Assembly (NCBI RefSeq): GCF_000359125.1
Contig: NZ_CAAF010000063.1
Span: 79,118 to 143,117, forward strand
Direction of reading: 5' to 3'
Source: Mesorhizobium sp. STM 4661
GTDB lineage: Bacteria > Pseudomonadota > Alphaproteobacteria > Rhizobiales > Rhizobiaceae
Length of the DNA: 64,000 nucleotides
Shown piece after piece: positions 24,795 to 33,815 of this stretch (position 1 is its first letter; each line of letters starts with the position of its first letter). The notes under the pieces were generated by a model, which was not told the DNA's origin, did no database searches, and saw only the letters and a program-made list of their open reading frames with translations. The position numbers and the translations under genes are program-made.

Positions 24795-26564
24795 ATGGTC
24801 GATGTCACGCCTGCAGATGCCATCCCGCCGGCCGAAGTCGCGGAAATGGAACTCTACCATCCTCACAGTTGGTGGACGAAATACGTCTTCTCGCAGGATG
24901 CCAAGGTCATCGCCATTCAATATTCGGCGACGGCGACGGCGATCGGCATGGTCGCGCTGGTGCTGTCCTGGCTGATGCGGCTGCAGCTCGGCTTCCCCGG
25001 CACGTTCGACTTCATCACCCCGGAAGCCTACTACCAGTTCATCACCATGCACGGCATGATCATGGTGATCTACCTGCTTACCGCCCTCTTCCTGGGCGGC
25101 TTCGGCAACTATCTGATCCCGCTGATGGTCGGCGCTCGCGACATGGTTTTCCCCTATGTCAACATGCTGAGCTACTGGATCTATCTGCTCGCCGTGCTGG
25201 TTCTGGTGTCGAGCTTCTTTGCGCCCGGCGGGCCGACCGGCGCCGGCTGGACGCTTTACCCGCCGCAGGCCATCATGACCGGCACGCCGGGTGGCCAGGA
25301 CTGGGGCATCATCCTGATGCTCGTCTCGCTGATCCTGTTCATCATCGGCTTCACGATGGGCGGCCTGAACTACGTCGTGACGGTGCTGCAGGGCCGCACG
25401 CGCGGCATGACGCTGATGCGCCTGCCGCTGACTGTCTGGGGCATCTTCACCGCGACCGTCATGGCGCTGCTTGCCTTCCCGGCGCTGTTCGTCGCCTGCG
25501 TGATGATGCTGTTCGACCGTGTGCTCGGCACCTCCTTCTTCATGCCGGCGATCGTCGAGATGGGCGAACAATTGCAGCACGGCGGCGGCAGCCCGATCCT
25601 GTTTCAGCACCTGTTCTGGTTCTTCGGCCATCCCGAGGTCTACATCGTCGCGCTGCCGGCCTTCGGCATCGTATCCGACCTGATCAGCACCCATGCGCGC
25701 AAGAACATCTTCGGCTACCGGATGATGGTCTGGGCCATCATCGGCATCGGCGCGCTGAGCTTCGTGGTCTGGGCGCACCACATGTATGTCAGCGGCATGA
25801 ATCCTTACTTCGGTTTCTTCTTCGCCACCACGACGCTGATCATCGCCATTCCGACCGCCATCAAGGTCTACAATTGGGTGCTGACGCTGTGGCGCGGCGA
25901 TATCCACCTCACCATTCCGATGCTTTTTGCCATGGCCTTCATCGTCACCTTCGTCAATGGCGGGTTGACCGGATTGTTCCTCGGCAACGTCGTCGTCGAC
26001 GTTCCGCTCTCGGACACGATGTTCGTCGTCGCCCATTTCCACATGGTCATGGGCGTCGCCCCGATCCTCGTGATTTTCGGCGCGATCTACCATTGGTACC
26101 CGAAGGTCACCGGCCGGATGCTGAACGAGACGCTCGGCCGGTTCCATTTCTGGGTCACCTTCCTCGGCGCCTATCTGATTTTCTTCCCCATGCACTATCT
26201 CGGCCTGATGGGCGTGCCGCGGCGCTACAACGAACTGACCGACATGACCGTCATGACGGAGTCGGCGAATCATCTGAATTCGTTCATCTCCATCATGGCG
26301 TTCCTCGTCGGCTTTGCGCAGATCGTATTCCTGTTCAATCTGATCTGGAGCATTCGCCATGGCCGGGAGGCCGGCGGCAATCCGTGGCGCGCGACGACGC
26401 TCGAATGGCAGACGCCGCAGACGCCACCGGCCCATGGCAATTTCGGCAAGGAACTGCCGATCGTCTATCGCTGGGCCTACGATTACAGCGTGCCGGGCGC
26501 CAAGGAGGACTTCATCCCGCAAAACGTGCCGGGGTCCTTCGGTCTTTCCAAGGAACCGACATGA
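24795..26564 (+). CDS. coxN: Cytochrome c oxidase subunit I (CoxN-like)
   Basis: 589-residue heme-copper oxidase catalytic subunit with about 12 TM helices. Heme and CuB ligands: MHGMIMVIYL (heme a histidine), FWFFGHPEVYIVALPAFG (CuB histidine and the cross-linked tyrosine), WAHHMYVSGM (two CuB histidines) and VVAHFHMVMGVAP (heme a3 and heme a histidines). The HPEVY glutamate marks the A1 type of oxidase with a D-channel. It reduces O2 to water and pumps protons. GGAGGTG lies 6 bp before the ATG. The stop overlaps the next gene's start by four bases (ATGA), implying translational coupling. Confidence 0.95.
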   Translation: MVDVTPADAIPPAEVAEMELYHPHSWWTKYVFSQDAKVIAIQYSATATAIGMVALVLSWLMRLQLGFPGTFDFITPEAYYQFITMHGMIMVIYLLTALFLGGFGNYLIPLMVGARDMVFPYVNMLSYWIYLLAVLVLVSSFFAPGGPTGAGWTLYPPQAIMTGTPGGQDWGIILMLVSLILFIIGFTMGGLNYVVTVLQGRTRGMTLMRLPLTVWGIFTATVMALLAFPALFVACVMMLFDRVLGTSFFMPAIVEMGEQLQHGGGSPILFQHLFWFFGHPEVYIVALPAFGIVSDLISTHARKNIFGYRMMVWAIIGIGALSFVVWAHHMYVSGMNPYFGFFFATTTLIIAIPTAIKVYNWVLTLWRGDIHLTIPMLFAMAFIVTFVNGGLTGLFLGNVVVDVPLSDTMFVVAHFHMVMGVAPILVIFGAIYHWYPKVTGRMLNETLGRFHFWVTFLGAYLIFFPMHYLGLMGVPRRYNELTDMTVMTESANHLNSFISIMAFLVGFAQIVFLFNLIWSIRHGREAGGNPWRATTLEWQTPQTPPAHGNFGKELPIVYRWAYDYSVPGAKEDFIPQNVPGSFGLSKEPT

Positions 26565-27265
26565 GCGTCATTCTGGTTTTCCTGCTCGTGATCGCCGGCT
26601 TTGCCGGATGGTGGCTCTCCCATCAGCGGCTGATGACGAAGCCTTGGCTGGAGCAAGGTGTGATCGGGGACGCTGTCGGCATGGAAGGCTCGGCGCTGCC
26701 GACCGCCAAGATCGGCCTCGGCGTCTTCCTCGCCGTCGTCGGCTGCCTGTTCGCGCTGTTCGCCAGCGCCTACTTCATGCGCATGGCGCTGTCGGACTGG
26801 CAGCCGCTACCCGTCCCGCGCCTGCTCTGGTTCAACACCGGGGTGCTGGTGCTGAGCAGCATTGCGCTGCAATGCGCCTCTGTCGCTGCGCGCAAGGGCC
26901 AGATCGCCACGGTCAGGCTCGGCCTTGCCACGGCTGGGCTCACGGCCCTCGCCTTCCTGATCGGGCAGCTCATCGCATGGCGCGACCTGACTGCCGACGG
27001 CTACCTGCTGGCCTCAAATCCGGCCAACAGCTTCTTCTACCTGATCACCGGAATGCATGGCCTGCACATACTGGGAGGGTTGGTGGGCCTGGGCAGGACA
27101 ATCGCCGGCGCCTGGAACGGCGCACGGCCGGAGCGGCTTTGCCTTAGCGTCGAGTTGTGCGCCATGTACTGGCATTTCCTGCTTTTCGTCTGGCTCGGCA
27201 TCTTCGCTCTTCTGAACGGCTGGGCCGCGGCGTTCATCGACATTTGCCGGCAGTTGCTGACCTAG
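26561..27265 (+). CDS. coxO: Cytochrome c oxidase subunit III-like protein (CoxO-like)
   Basis: 234 residues, about six hydrophobic segments. COX3-family blocks are NSFFYLITGMHGLHILGGLV and CAMYWHFLLFVWLGIFALL. It is one of two consecutive subunit III-like proteins, the organisation described for CoxO and CoxP of the Bradyrhizobium coxMNOP oxidase. ATG at 26561 overlaps the subunit I stop (ATGA). Its own stop TAG is part of the Shine-Dalgarno (TAGGAGG) of the next gene. Subunit III stabilises subunit I and supports proton uptake; it has no metal centre. Confidence 0.88.
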   Translation: MSVILVFLLVIAGFAGWWLSHQRLMTKPWLEQGVIGDAVGMEGSALPTAKIGLGVFLAVVGCLFALFASAYFMRMALSDWQPLPVPRLLWFNTGVLVLSSIALQCASVAARKGQIATVRLGLATAGLTALAFLIGQLIAWRDLTADGYLLASNPANSFFYLITGMHGLHILGGLVGLGRTIAGAWNGARPERLCLSVELCAMYWHFLLFVWLGIFALLNGWAAAFIDICRQLLT

Positions 27266-27278
27266 GAGGATGAGGCCG

Positions 27279-28001
27279 ATGGCAGAGACAGCACTGACGC
27301 ATACCGGCCAAACGGACCCGCGGCCCGCCGGCTGGCAAGGCATCGCCGCCGACTGGTCGTCGGATCAGCGCGCGTTCAAGAACGTGTCCTGGGGCAAGGC
27401 CATGATGTGGATCTTCCTGCTCAGCGACACCTTCGTCTTCGGCTGCTTCCTGCTCTCCTACATGACCGCGCGCATGTCTACACAAGTGCCCTGGCCCAAT
27501 CCGAGCGAGGTCTTTGCCCTTCAGATCGGCGGCTCGGACGTCCCGCTGATCCTTATCGCCATCATGACCTTCGTGCTGATCTCGAGCAGCGGAACGATGG
27601 CCATGGCGGTCAATTTCGGCTATCGCCGCGATCGCCGCAAGACGGCAATCCTGATGCTTCTGACCGCGGCACTCGGCGCGACATTCGTCGGCATGCAAGC
27701 CTTCGAATGGACCAAGCTGATCACCGAAGGGGTGCGGCCGTGGGGCAATCCCTGGGGCGCCGCGCAGTTCGGCTCGTCCTTCTTCATGATCACCGGCTTC
27801 CACGGCACGCATGTGACGTTCGGCGTGATCTTCCTGATCATCGTGGCGCGAAAGGTCTGGCGCGGGGATTACGAAACCGGGCGGCCCGGCTTCTTCACCA
27901 GCCGCAAGGGCAACTACGAGAACGTCGAGATCATGGGGCTCTACTGGCACTTCGTCGATCTGGTCTGGGTGTTCATTTTCGCATTCTTCTATCTCTGGTG
28001 A
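27279..28001 (+). CDS. coxP: Cytochrome c oxidase subunit III (CoxP-like)
   Basis: 240 residues with five or six hydrophobic segments. Family blocks: MMWIFLLSDTFVFGCFLLSY, FFMITGFHGTHVTFGVIFL and IMGLYWHFVDLVWVFIFAFF. The start is decided by the ribosome binding site: AGGAGG at 27264-27269 directly abuts an ATG at 27270, too close to be used, while ATG 27279 lies 9 bp away. Second of the two subunit III-like proteins in this operon. Ten bases separate it from the subunit IV gene. Confidence 0.9.
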   Translation: MAETALTHTGQTDPRPAGWQGIAADWSSDQRAFKNVSWGKAMMWIFLLSDTFVFGCFLLSYMTARMSTQVPWPNPSEVFALQIGGSDVPLILIAIMTFVLISSSGTMAMAVNFGYRRDRRKTAILMLLTAALGATFVGMQAFEWTKLITEGVRPWGNPWGAAQFGSSFFMITGFHGTHVTFGVIFLIIVARKVWRGDYETGRPGFFTSRKGNYENVEIMGLYWHFVDLVWVFIFAFFYLW

Positions 28002-28010
28002 GAGGCAGAT

Positions 28011-28409
28011 ATGGCTGAAGCAACCGCAAACGGCCTGGGGCAACATGCACTTCACGCTGCGCATGAAGCACCAGCGACCGGAGTCGCCGATGCGGACGTC
28101 CATCAGGAGCATCCGATCAAGCTCTATCTGGTGGTCTGGGCATGGCTGTTCATCCTCAGCGCCTGCTCCTACATGGTCGATTATTTCGGCGTCCACGGTT
28201 ATCTCAGATGGTCGCTGATCCTGATCTTCATGATGCTCAAGGCAGGGCTGATCGTCGCCGTTTTCATGCACATGGCCTGGGAGCGGCTGGCGCTGACATA
28301 TGCGATCATCCTGCCGCCGGTGCTGGTGCTGGTGTTCGTGGCAATGATGGTCTTCGAAGCGGATTACACGCTTCTCACGCGGATGTCGTTCTTCGGCCCC
28401 GGCCCCTGA
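28011..28409 (+). CDS. Prokaryotic cytochrome c oxidase subunit IV family protein
   Basis: 132 residues: a His/Ala-rich polar N-terminus (about 40 residues) and three TM segments, the shape of the COX4_pro family. The central segment LILIFMMLKAGLIVAVFMHM with its lysine and histidine is typical. These small subunits help assemble subunits I and III; they are not catalytic. Last gene of the oxidase operon, with no obvious terminator right after the stop. Confidence 0.85.
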   Translation: MAEATANGLGQHALHAAHEAPATGVADADVHQEHPIKLYLVVWAWLFILSACSYMVDYFGVHGYLRWSLILIFMMLKAGLIVAVFMHMAWERLALTYAIILPPVLVLVFVAMMVFEADYTLLTRMSFFGPGP

Positions 28410-28596
28410 CGCGCTACCCGGTTCCGGCCTGTGTCGGCGCTCCAGTCAGGCGCCGAAAAGTATCGTTTGCTGCCCGACTGCCCTCGCCTTGAAACAATCG
28501 GCGGCTGATCCATTTTGTTCGTATCGGAAACGGCGGCAGGAGAATGATCGCCTCGTTTCCGCAATGCGTCGCTAACTCCAGCAAGGGACGCCAAAG

Positions 28597-29070
28597 ATGA
28601 CCATCGCAACCAGACTGAAGGACTTTATCGACGAAAAGGGCATTTCCTACGACACCGTCGAACACCACCGCACGTCCACGAGCAGACAGTCCGCCATTGC
28701 CGCGCATGTGCCGGGCAGCATAATGGCCAAATCTGTGGTCGTTCACCATGAACTCGGCTATGCGCTGGCCGTGGTTCCCAGCACCCACAGGATCGAACTC
28801 GGTGCGTTGCAGAGCATCATGGACAAGCGTCTTGGCCTCGCCTCCGAAGACGAGGTGGTTTTGCTCTTCCAGGATTGCGACACCGGCGCCATTCCGCCGA
28901 TCGGCGCGGCCTACGACGTGCCGGTGATCCTCGACGAAAGCCTCGGCGATGCCGCCGACATCTATTTCGAAGGTGGCGACCACAGGACGCTGGTGCATGT
29001 CAGCGGCAAGGATTTCCGCAACCTGACCATGGATGCACGCCAGGCCCGCTTCAGCCACCCGGCCTACTGA
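28597..29070 (+). CDS. YbaK/aminoacyl-tRNA deacylase domain protein
   Basis: 157 residues, a single YbaK/ProXp-type editing domain. The expected lysine lies in GSIMAKSVVVHHE and the conserved region GALQSIMDKRLGLASEDEV follows, then CDTGAIPPIGAAYDVPVILD with the GxxxP substrate loop. Such free-standing domains hydrolyse mischarged tRNAs in trans (for instance Ala- or Cys-tRNAPro) and several act on other pairs, so specificity cannot be given. Single gene with its own upstream gap of 187 bp; convergent with the DUF2189 gene. Confidence 0.85.
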   Translation: MTIATRLKDFIDEKGISYDTVEHHRTSTSRQSAIAAHVPGSIMAKSVVVHHELGYALAVVPSTHRIELGALQSIMDKRLGLASEDEVVLLFQDCDTGAIPPIGAAYDVPVILDESLGDAADIYFEGGDHRTLVHVSGKDFRNLTMDARQARFSHPAY

Positions 29071-29085
29071 ACGCTCTGACCAACC

Positions 29086-29115
29086 TGCCGCACCGGCGCT
29101 CTCGCCGATGCGGCA
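29086..29115 (+). terminator. Hairpin between convergent genes
   Basis: TGCCGCA (29086-29092) pairs with TGCGGCA (29109-29115), and GGCG (29095-29098) pairs with CGCC (29103-29106) inside. A weak T-run (TTTT, 29124-29127) follows on the plus strand. It probably ends transcription of the YbaK gene and perhaps of the opposing DUF2189 gene. Confidence 0.5.
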
Positions 29116-29127
29116 AGGCAGGACTTT

Positions 29128-29940
29128 TCAGCTCGCCGGTCTGGCGGGGGGCTCCACGACCTTGCGGTAGACGTGCCAGGTGGCGTGACCGAGGATCGGC
29201 AGCACCACCGCCAGCCCTGCGAAAACCGGCACCGAGCCGATGATCAGGGCGACGGCGACGATCAGTCCCCAGAAGGCCATGGTGATCGGGTTCGCGAGCA
29301 CTGCCCGCACCGAGGTGTGGATGGCTTCGTAGGCGCCGACGTCGCGGTCGAGCAACAATGGGAAGGCGACGACCGTTGTGCACAACACCACCACGGCGAA
29401 GACGAAGCCGATGGCGTGCCCGAGGATAATCAGCGTCCAGCCGCGTCCGGTGGCGAATATCCCATTGATGAAGCCCGATATCGATTCCGGCGGCGCCGGG
29501 CCAAAGAGATATTGATAGAACATCTGCGCCGTCAAAAGCCAGGTGATGAAGATCGCAAACAGCATGATTCCAACCGCGGCAATCGCCGGCAACGCCGGAG
29601 AGTGCCTGACCTCGAAAGCGTGCCGCCAGGACGTATCGAGCCCGGCCTCCCGCCTGCGGCTTATCTCATAGAGGCCGATCGCCGCGAACGGACCGATCAG
29701 CGCAAAGCCGGACACCAGCGGAAACAGCAGCGGCAATGCGTTGGCGCCCGATGTCCAGGCGGCAAGCACAACGCCAACGAGCGGATAGATCAGGCAGAGA
29801 AAGACGATGTGCGATGGTTTGACCATGAAATCGTCGACGCCACGCCTGAGCGCGTCGAAAAGGTCGGAAACACCGATTTTTCGAATTTTTGTATGCTCCA
29901 GCGTCTCGCTGGCGCCTGCTATCACGTGAAAGCTTGCCAT
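29128..29940 (-). CDS. DUF2189 domain-containing membrane protein
   Basis: About 270 residues with six hydrophobic segments and a short polar N-terminus ending RKIGVSDLFDALRRGVDDF, the hallmark of DUF2189 proteins. Function is not known; several lie near cytochrome oxidase genes, as here. Start: ATG 29940 (MASFHVIAG) has GGAGAA 6 bp upstream; the in-frame ATG at 29946 abuts the same site and 29982 lacks one. Its promoter lies in the gap shared with the small ORF at 30147. Confidence 0.8.
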   Translation of the reverse strand: MASFHVIAGASETLEHTKIRKIGVSDLFDALRRGVDDFMVKPSHIVFLCLIYPLVGVVLAAWTSGANALPLLFPLVSGFALIGPFAAIGLYEISRRREAGLDTSWRHAFEVRHSPALPAIAAVGIMLFAIFITWLLTAQMFYQYLFGPAPPESISGFINGIFATGRGWTLIILGHAIGFVFAVVVLCTTVVAFPLLLDRDVGAYEAIHTSVRAVLANPITMAFWGLIVAVALIIGSVPVFAGLAVVLPILGHATWHVYRKVVEPPARPAS

Positions 29941-30146
29941 GACCATTTCTCCAGACCAGGTCCGGTAGGATCGCGGTTTCACGGTGCTGCCGTTCAGCGT
30001 GACTGGCCACGCAAAACCGCGACCGCACCATGATCAACATACTCTCTTGCCGGAGATTTGTCGCCCTTTGTCAGAGAGGGTTGATGCCTTCAGGCTAGCT
30101 CTGGAGGCCTTTCTTCGATATTCTTCACGGGTCGAAGGTAGAATTC

Positions 30147-30227
30147 ATGGACGGAAAGACTGTTCTCATAATGGGCCTCGGCATCGTTATTCTGCTGCTG
30201 CTGGGATTCTGTGCGCTGCCAATATGA
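30147..30227 (+). CDS. Putative 26-residue single-span membrane peptide
   Basis: Small open frame: ATG at 30147, TGA at 30225-30227. The peptide is a short polar start (MDGKT) then one hydrophobic helix (VLIMGLGIVILLLLGFCALP). GAAGG sits about 8 bp before the ATG. It lies alone between a DUF2189 gene and heme O synthase, next to the oxidase operon. Tiny single-span subunits are known in heme-copper oxidases, so a link is possible but unproven; chance is not excluded for so short a frame. Confidence 0.4.
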   Translation: MDGKTVLIMGLGIVILLLLGFCALPI

Positions 30228-30254
30228 CGTATTCCGAGACCGCTGGTCGTGCGG

Positions 30255-31190
30255 TCAATTTCCGGCAGACATGACCGCGCGCATCGCAATGGTGTCGGCA
30301 AGCAGCAAGGCGAAGATCGCGAAAAGATAGAAAATCGAATAGGCAAACAGCGCCTTGGCGAGTTTCATCTCCTGGTCGGGAATGACCAGAAGCTTCCAGG
30401 CGTGCCAGATGAAACCCGCGCCCAAAGCAGCCGAAACGATCCCGTAGAATCCGCTCGCGAATCCGAGCGCCCAGGGGAGCACGGCGACTGGCGCCAGAAG
30501 CAGCGAATAGGCAAGGATTTGTTTTCTGGTCGAAGCCTCTCCGGCGACGTTCGGCATCATGGGGATACCGGCGGTGGCGTAATCACCGACCTTGAACAGC
30601 GCGAGCGCCCAGAAATGCGGCGGCGTCCACAGGAAAATGATCAGAAACAGAATGCAGCTTTCAATCCCGATGCCGCCGGTGGCCGCGGCCCACCCGATGA
30701 CCGGAGGAAGGGCGCCCGCGGCGCCGCCAATGACGATATTCTGCGGCGTCGAGCGCTTCAGCCACATCGTATAGATGACGACATAGAAGAAGATGGTGAA
30801 GGCCAGCAGCGATGCGGCAAGCCAGTCCACCAGCACGCCGAGCGTCATGATCGAAAGTGCGGAAAGCACCAGGCCGAAGCCGAGAGCTTCGCCTGGCGTG
30901 ACGCGGCCTGACGGGATCGGCCGCTTTGACGTGCGCGACATCAACGCGTCGATATCGGCGTCGTACCACATGTTGAGCGCGCCGGCCGCTCCTGCTCCAA
31001 CGGCAATTGCGCCGATTGCAACCAAGGCTATGACCGGATTCATCGCATCCGGCGCCACCATCAGCCCGACGAAAGCGGTAAAGACAGCAAGGGCCATGAC
31101 CCGTGGTTTCAGAAGCGCGAAAAAATCCGCGGCCGTCGCTTCCGAGAGGCGGATGCCGGTATCGTTGAGGCGGCTTTCCCTAGTCGACAT
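30255..31190 (-). CDS. ctaB: Heme O synthase (protoheme IX farnesyltransferase)
   Basis: 311 residues, the normal length for CtaB/CyoE, with about nine TM helices. The prenyl-diphosphate site NMWYDADIDALMSRTSKRP (Asp-rich with NxxxDxxxD) is intact, and the second polar motif lies around VGDYATAGIPMMPN. It attaches a farnesyl group to heme B, the first step to heme A used by the oxidase encoded at 24-28 kb. It is transcribed towards that operon. The small cytochrome c gene is about 60 bp upstream in the same direction and may be cotranscribed. Confidence 0.93.
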   Translation of the reverse strand: MSTRESRLNDTGIRLSEATAADFFALLKPRVMALAVFTAFVGLMVAPDAMNPVIALVAIGAIAVGAGAAGALNMWYDADIDALMSRTSKRPIPSGRVTPGEALGFGLVLSALSIMTLGVLVDWLAASLLAFTIFFYVVIYTMWLKRSTPQNIVIGGAAGALPPVIGWAAATGGIGIESCILFLIIFLWTPPHFWALALFKVGDYATAGIPMMPNVAGEASTRKQILAYSLLLAPVAVLPWALGFASGFYGIVSAALGAGFIWHAWKLLVIPDQEMKLAKALFAYSIFYLFAIFALLLADTIAMRAVMSAGN

Positions 31191-31249
31191 TTCAGGCGAC
31201 CACCGATGGAGACAGGCAACCTGGCGGGTTGAACGACGAAAGAGCCAAG

Positions 31250-31630
31250 TTACTTTGAGAATTGCTTGAGATAGGCGATGACATTAGCGACGTCTTCGTC
31301 CTTCTTGAGGCCGGGAAACGCCATCTTCGAACCTTTGACCATGGCCTTGGGATCTTTAAGATAGGTCGTCAGCGTGGGCTCGTCCCATACAATGCCCGAT
31401 TTGCCGGCCGCCACCATGGCTTCAGAATATTTGAAATCCGGATGCGTGCCGGCCGTCCGGCCAATGACGCCGTTCAGTGATGGACCGACCTTGTTCTTGT
31501 CCTCGTCTGCGATGTGGCAGACCTTGCATTTGGTGAAGACCTTCTCACCCGCCGCGGCATCCTGTGCCTGACATTGGCCCGTGATGAAGGTCGCAACGGA
31601 CACGACGGCGAAAAACGCAATTGCGCGCAT
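31250..31630 (-). CDS. Periplasmic class I cytochrome c
   Basis: 126 residues. Signal peptide (MRAIAFFAVVSVATFITG, cleavage near CQAQDA). One heme site CKVCH and a distal methionine ligand in MVKGSKMAFPGLKKDEDV, as in cytochrome c2/c550. Soluble electron carrier, probably donor to the CuA site of the neighbouring oxidase or to another terminal oxidase. 59 bp before ctaB in the same direction. Confidence 0.9.
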   Translation of the reverse strand: MRAIAFFAVVSVATFITGQCQAQDAAAGEKVFTKCKVCHIADEDKNKVGPSLNGVIGRTAGTHPDFKYSEAMVAAGKSGIVWDEPTLTTYLKDPKAMVKGSKMAFPGLKKDEDVANVIAYLKQFSK

Positions 31631-31845
31631 GGCATCTCCTCACTGATCGCCAATATGCCTAGGACGATCCGCGCGTACCGATGCTTGAGCCGGCATGCGC
31701 CTTGCTCGACGAAGCGGAATATCCGCTTCTCCTCCCTGTAATTGCGGCACCTATATACCACAGAATCTGGCCGTCAGATAGCAGAAGTCAATCATGCCGT
31801 GTGATTTCAGTGATTTACCGAAGGCGCCACAGCATCGACGACAAC

Positions 31846-31868
31846 AAAAAAGCCGCCTCAAGGGCGGC
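31846..31868 (-). terminator. Intrinsic terminator of tig
   Basis: On the minus strand GCCGCC (complement of 31863-31868) pairs with GGCGGC (complement of 31852-31857) around a 5-nt loop CTTGA, followed by six T residues (31846-31851). It starts about 27 bp after the tig stop codon. A diverged second copy is at 23651-23733. Confidence 0.88.
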
Positions 31869-31895
31869 CTTTCGCGTTCGTCGCAATGCTGCGTT

Positions 31896-33365
31896 TTATT
31901 CGTCGTCCTTGGCGGCCTTCTTCTTCGGCGCGGCCTTCTTCTTGGGCTCTTCCGCGTCGTCGGTCTTGGCCTCAGCCTTCTTGGCAGCCGCTTTCTTCGC
32001 CGGCTTCGCCTTGGCGGTGTCGTCATCCTCGTCGTCGGCCATCAGCTCTTCCTTGCTGACCTTGACGTCGGCGACCGAGATCTGGCCGAGCAGATGGTCG
32101 ACGACCTTCTCCTCGAACATCGGCGCGCGCAGCGTGTTCAGCGCCTCGGGGTTGCCGCGGTAGAATTCGAAGGCTTCCTGCTGCTGGTTGGCCGGATAGC
32201 GGCGCACCTGCTCGAACAGGCCGCGCTGCAATTCCTCGTCCGACACGGTGACGCCGGCCTTCTCGCCGATTTCGGCCAGAACCAGGCCGAGCCGCACGCG
32301 GCGTTCGGCAAGGCGCATATATTCGGCGCGCGCCTCGTCTTCCGTCGTCTCCTCGTCGGCGAAGCTGCGGCCGGCGGCTTCGAGATCGCGGGTGACCTGG
32401 TTCCAGATGTTGGAGAACTCGGCCTCGACGAGCTTCGACGGCGCCTCGAACGAATAGGCCGCGTCGAGCTGGTCGAGCAGCTGGCGCTTGACCTTCTGGC
32501 GCGTCATCGAACCGAACTGGTTCTCGATCTGGGTGCGCACCACTTCACGCAGGCGCTCGAGCGACTCCAGGCCGAGATTCTTGGCCGTTTCGTCGTTGAT
32601 CTCCAGCGCGCCGGGCTCGGAGACTTCCTTGACGGTGACGTCGAAGGTGGCTTCCTTGCCGGCAAGATGCGCCGCCTGGTAGTTTTCCGGGAAGGTGACG
32701 GTGACCTGCTTCTCGTCGCCGGCCTTGGCGCCGATGAGCTGATCCTCGAAGCCCGGGATGAATTCCTTGGAGCCAAGCACCAGCGGCTGGTCGGTGCCGG
32801 CGCCGCCATTGAAGGCCTCGCCGTCGATCTTGCCGACATAGTCGATCGTCACGCGGTCGCCCTCGGCCGCCTTGCCGGTCTTCGGCTCGTAGCTGCGCGC
32901 CGATTCGGCGACGCGCTGGACCTGCTCGTCGATTTCTGAATCCGGCACGTCGAAAACCTGGCGCGTCACCTTGATGTCGGAGAAATCCTTGATCTCGATC
33001 GCCGGGATGATCTCGTAGTTCAGGCGGAACTCGAAGTCGGCGCCGCCGGCCAGGATCTTCTCGGCTTCCTTCTCGTCCTCGGTCATGATCACTTCGGGCT
33101 GCATGGCGGCCTTTTCGCCGCGCCCGGTGATGATCGAACGGGTCGAATCATTGAGGATCTCGTTGACCACTTCGGCCATGAACGACTTGCCGTAGACCTT
33201 GCGCAGGTGCTGCACCGGCACCTTGCCGGGACGGAAGCCGTTGATGCGGACCTTGTTCCTGGCGTCGGAAAGCCGCGCCATCAGCTTGGCTTCCATGTCA
33301 CCGGCCGGCACGGTGATCTTGATCTCGCGCTTGAGACCGGAGTTGAGCGTTTCGGTGACCTGCAT
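31896..33365 (-). CDS. tig: Trigger factor
   Basis: 489-residue ribosome-bound chaperone and peptidyl-prolyl isomerase. The N-terminal ribosome-binding loop is NGFRPGKVPVQHL. The FKBP-type domain starts near residue 165 (DRVTIDYVGKIDGEAF ... FIPGFEDQLIGAKAGDE). The C-terminal chaperone arms follow. The last 55 residues are a low-complexity Lys/Ala/Asp/Glu tail common in rhizobial trigger factors. The start could be this ATG or the one immediately before it (33368). Monocistronic, with its own terminator. Confidence 0.95.
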   Translation of the reverse strand: MQVTETLNSGLKREIKITVPAGDMEAKLMARLSDARNKVRINGFRPGKVPVQHLRKVYGKSFMAEVVNEILNDSTRSIITGRGEKAAMQPEVIMTEDEKEAEKILAGGADFEFRLNYEIIPAIEIKDFSDIKVTRQVFDVPDSEIDEQVQRVAESARSYEPKTGKAAEGDRVTIDYVGKIDGEAFNGGAGTDQPLVLGSKEFIPGFEDQLIGAKAGDEKQVTVTFPENYQAAHLAGKEATFDVTVKEVSEPGALEINDETAKNLGLESLERLREVVRTQIENQFGSMTRQKVKRQLLDQLDAAYSFEAPSKLVEAEFSNIWNQVTRDLEAAGRSFADEETTEDEARAEYMRLAERRVRLGLVLAEIGEKAGVTVSDEELQRGLFEQVRRYPANQQQEAFEFYRGNPEALNTLRAPMFEEKVVDHLLGQISVADVKVSKEELMADDEDDDTAKAKPAKKAAAKKAEAKTDDAEEPKKKAAPKKKAAKDDE

Positions 33366-33815
33366 CATAAAACCTTTGTTTCCACCAATGAGACCGCCAA
33401 ACGGCTCCTGCCGTTTACTGCCTGCCGGTATGATCTTGCCGGGAATGGCTTTTGGTGCGGAACTTCAGGGTTTGCCCGCCCAACGCGGCTCAAATCCTCC
33501 AGAAATACGCTCCAAAATGTGAATAAGTCTTTGTTTTTCCTACTTCTTATCACATTCAGCAGAAGCGGATCGTCGCGTCCCGTCACATTCGACACGCCTT
33601 TTGTCACAGGCGCGGCCGATTTTCAACCATCTTCGCATCCACAGCGCCGCGCGTCCTCTTGGACGCGCAAAGGACGCCGTAGCACCCTGATTTTGGCGCA
33701 TGACCCTTCCCGAAAATCGATTTTTCGATTTTCGGGATCATGCGCCGGCCAATGACCCCCCGATGTGGCCTGCGACATTGACAGAATGATGGCTACATGG
33801 GATTGGCCGGGCAAT
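33366..33815. other. Intergenic region between tig and tRNA-Leu
   Basis: About 450 bp without a convincing gene. The first 250 bp should contain the tig promoter; an AT-rich segment with TTTGTTTTTCC lies near 33530. The middle holds the palindromic repeat listed at 33641-33746. The final 70 bp precede the tRNA gene and hold its promoter. No operator was recognised. Confidence 0.6.
33641..33746 (+). repeat. Palindromic intergenic repeat, copy 1
   Basis: Composite element. At its right side GGCGCATGA (33695-33703) pairs with TCATGCGCC (33738-33746), and inside it CCCGAAAATCGA (33709-33720) pairs with TCGATTTTCGGG (33725-33736) around TTTT. To the left ACAGCGCCGCGCG...GCGCAAAGGACGC forms another imperfect palindrome. 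The same two modules occur in inverted orientation at 47564-47663, inside the element described there. Confidence 0.8.

Noticed and set aside
24726..26522. 598-codon open frame on the minus strand
   Set aside because: Antisense to the oxidase subunit I gene, whose ligand motifs are intact; the translation is low-complexity His/Asp/Arg.
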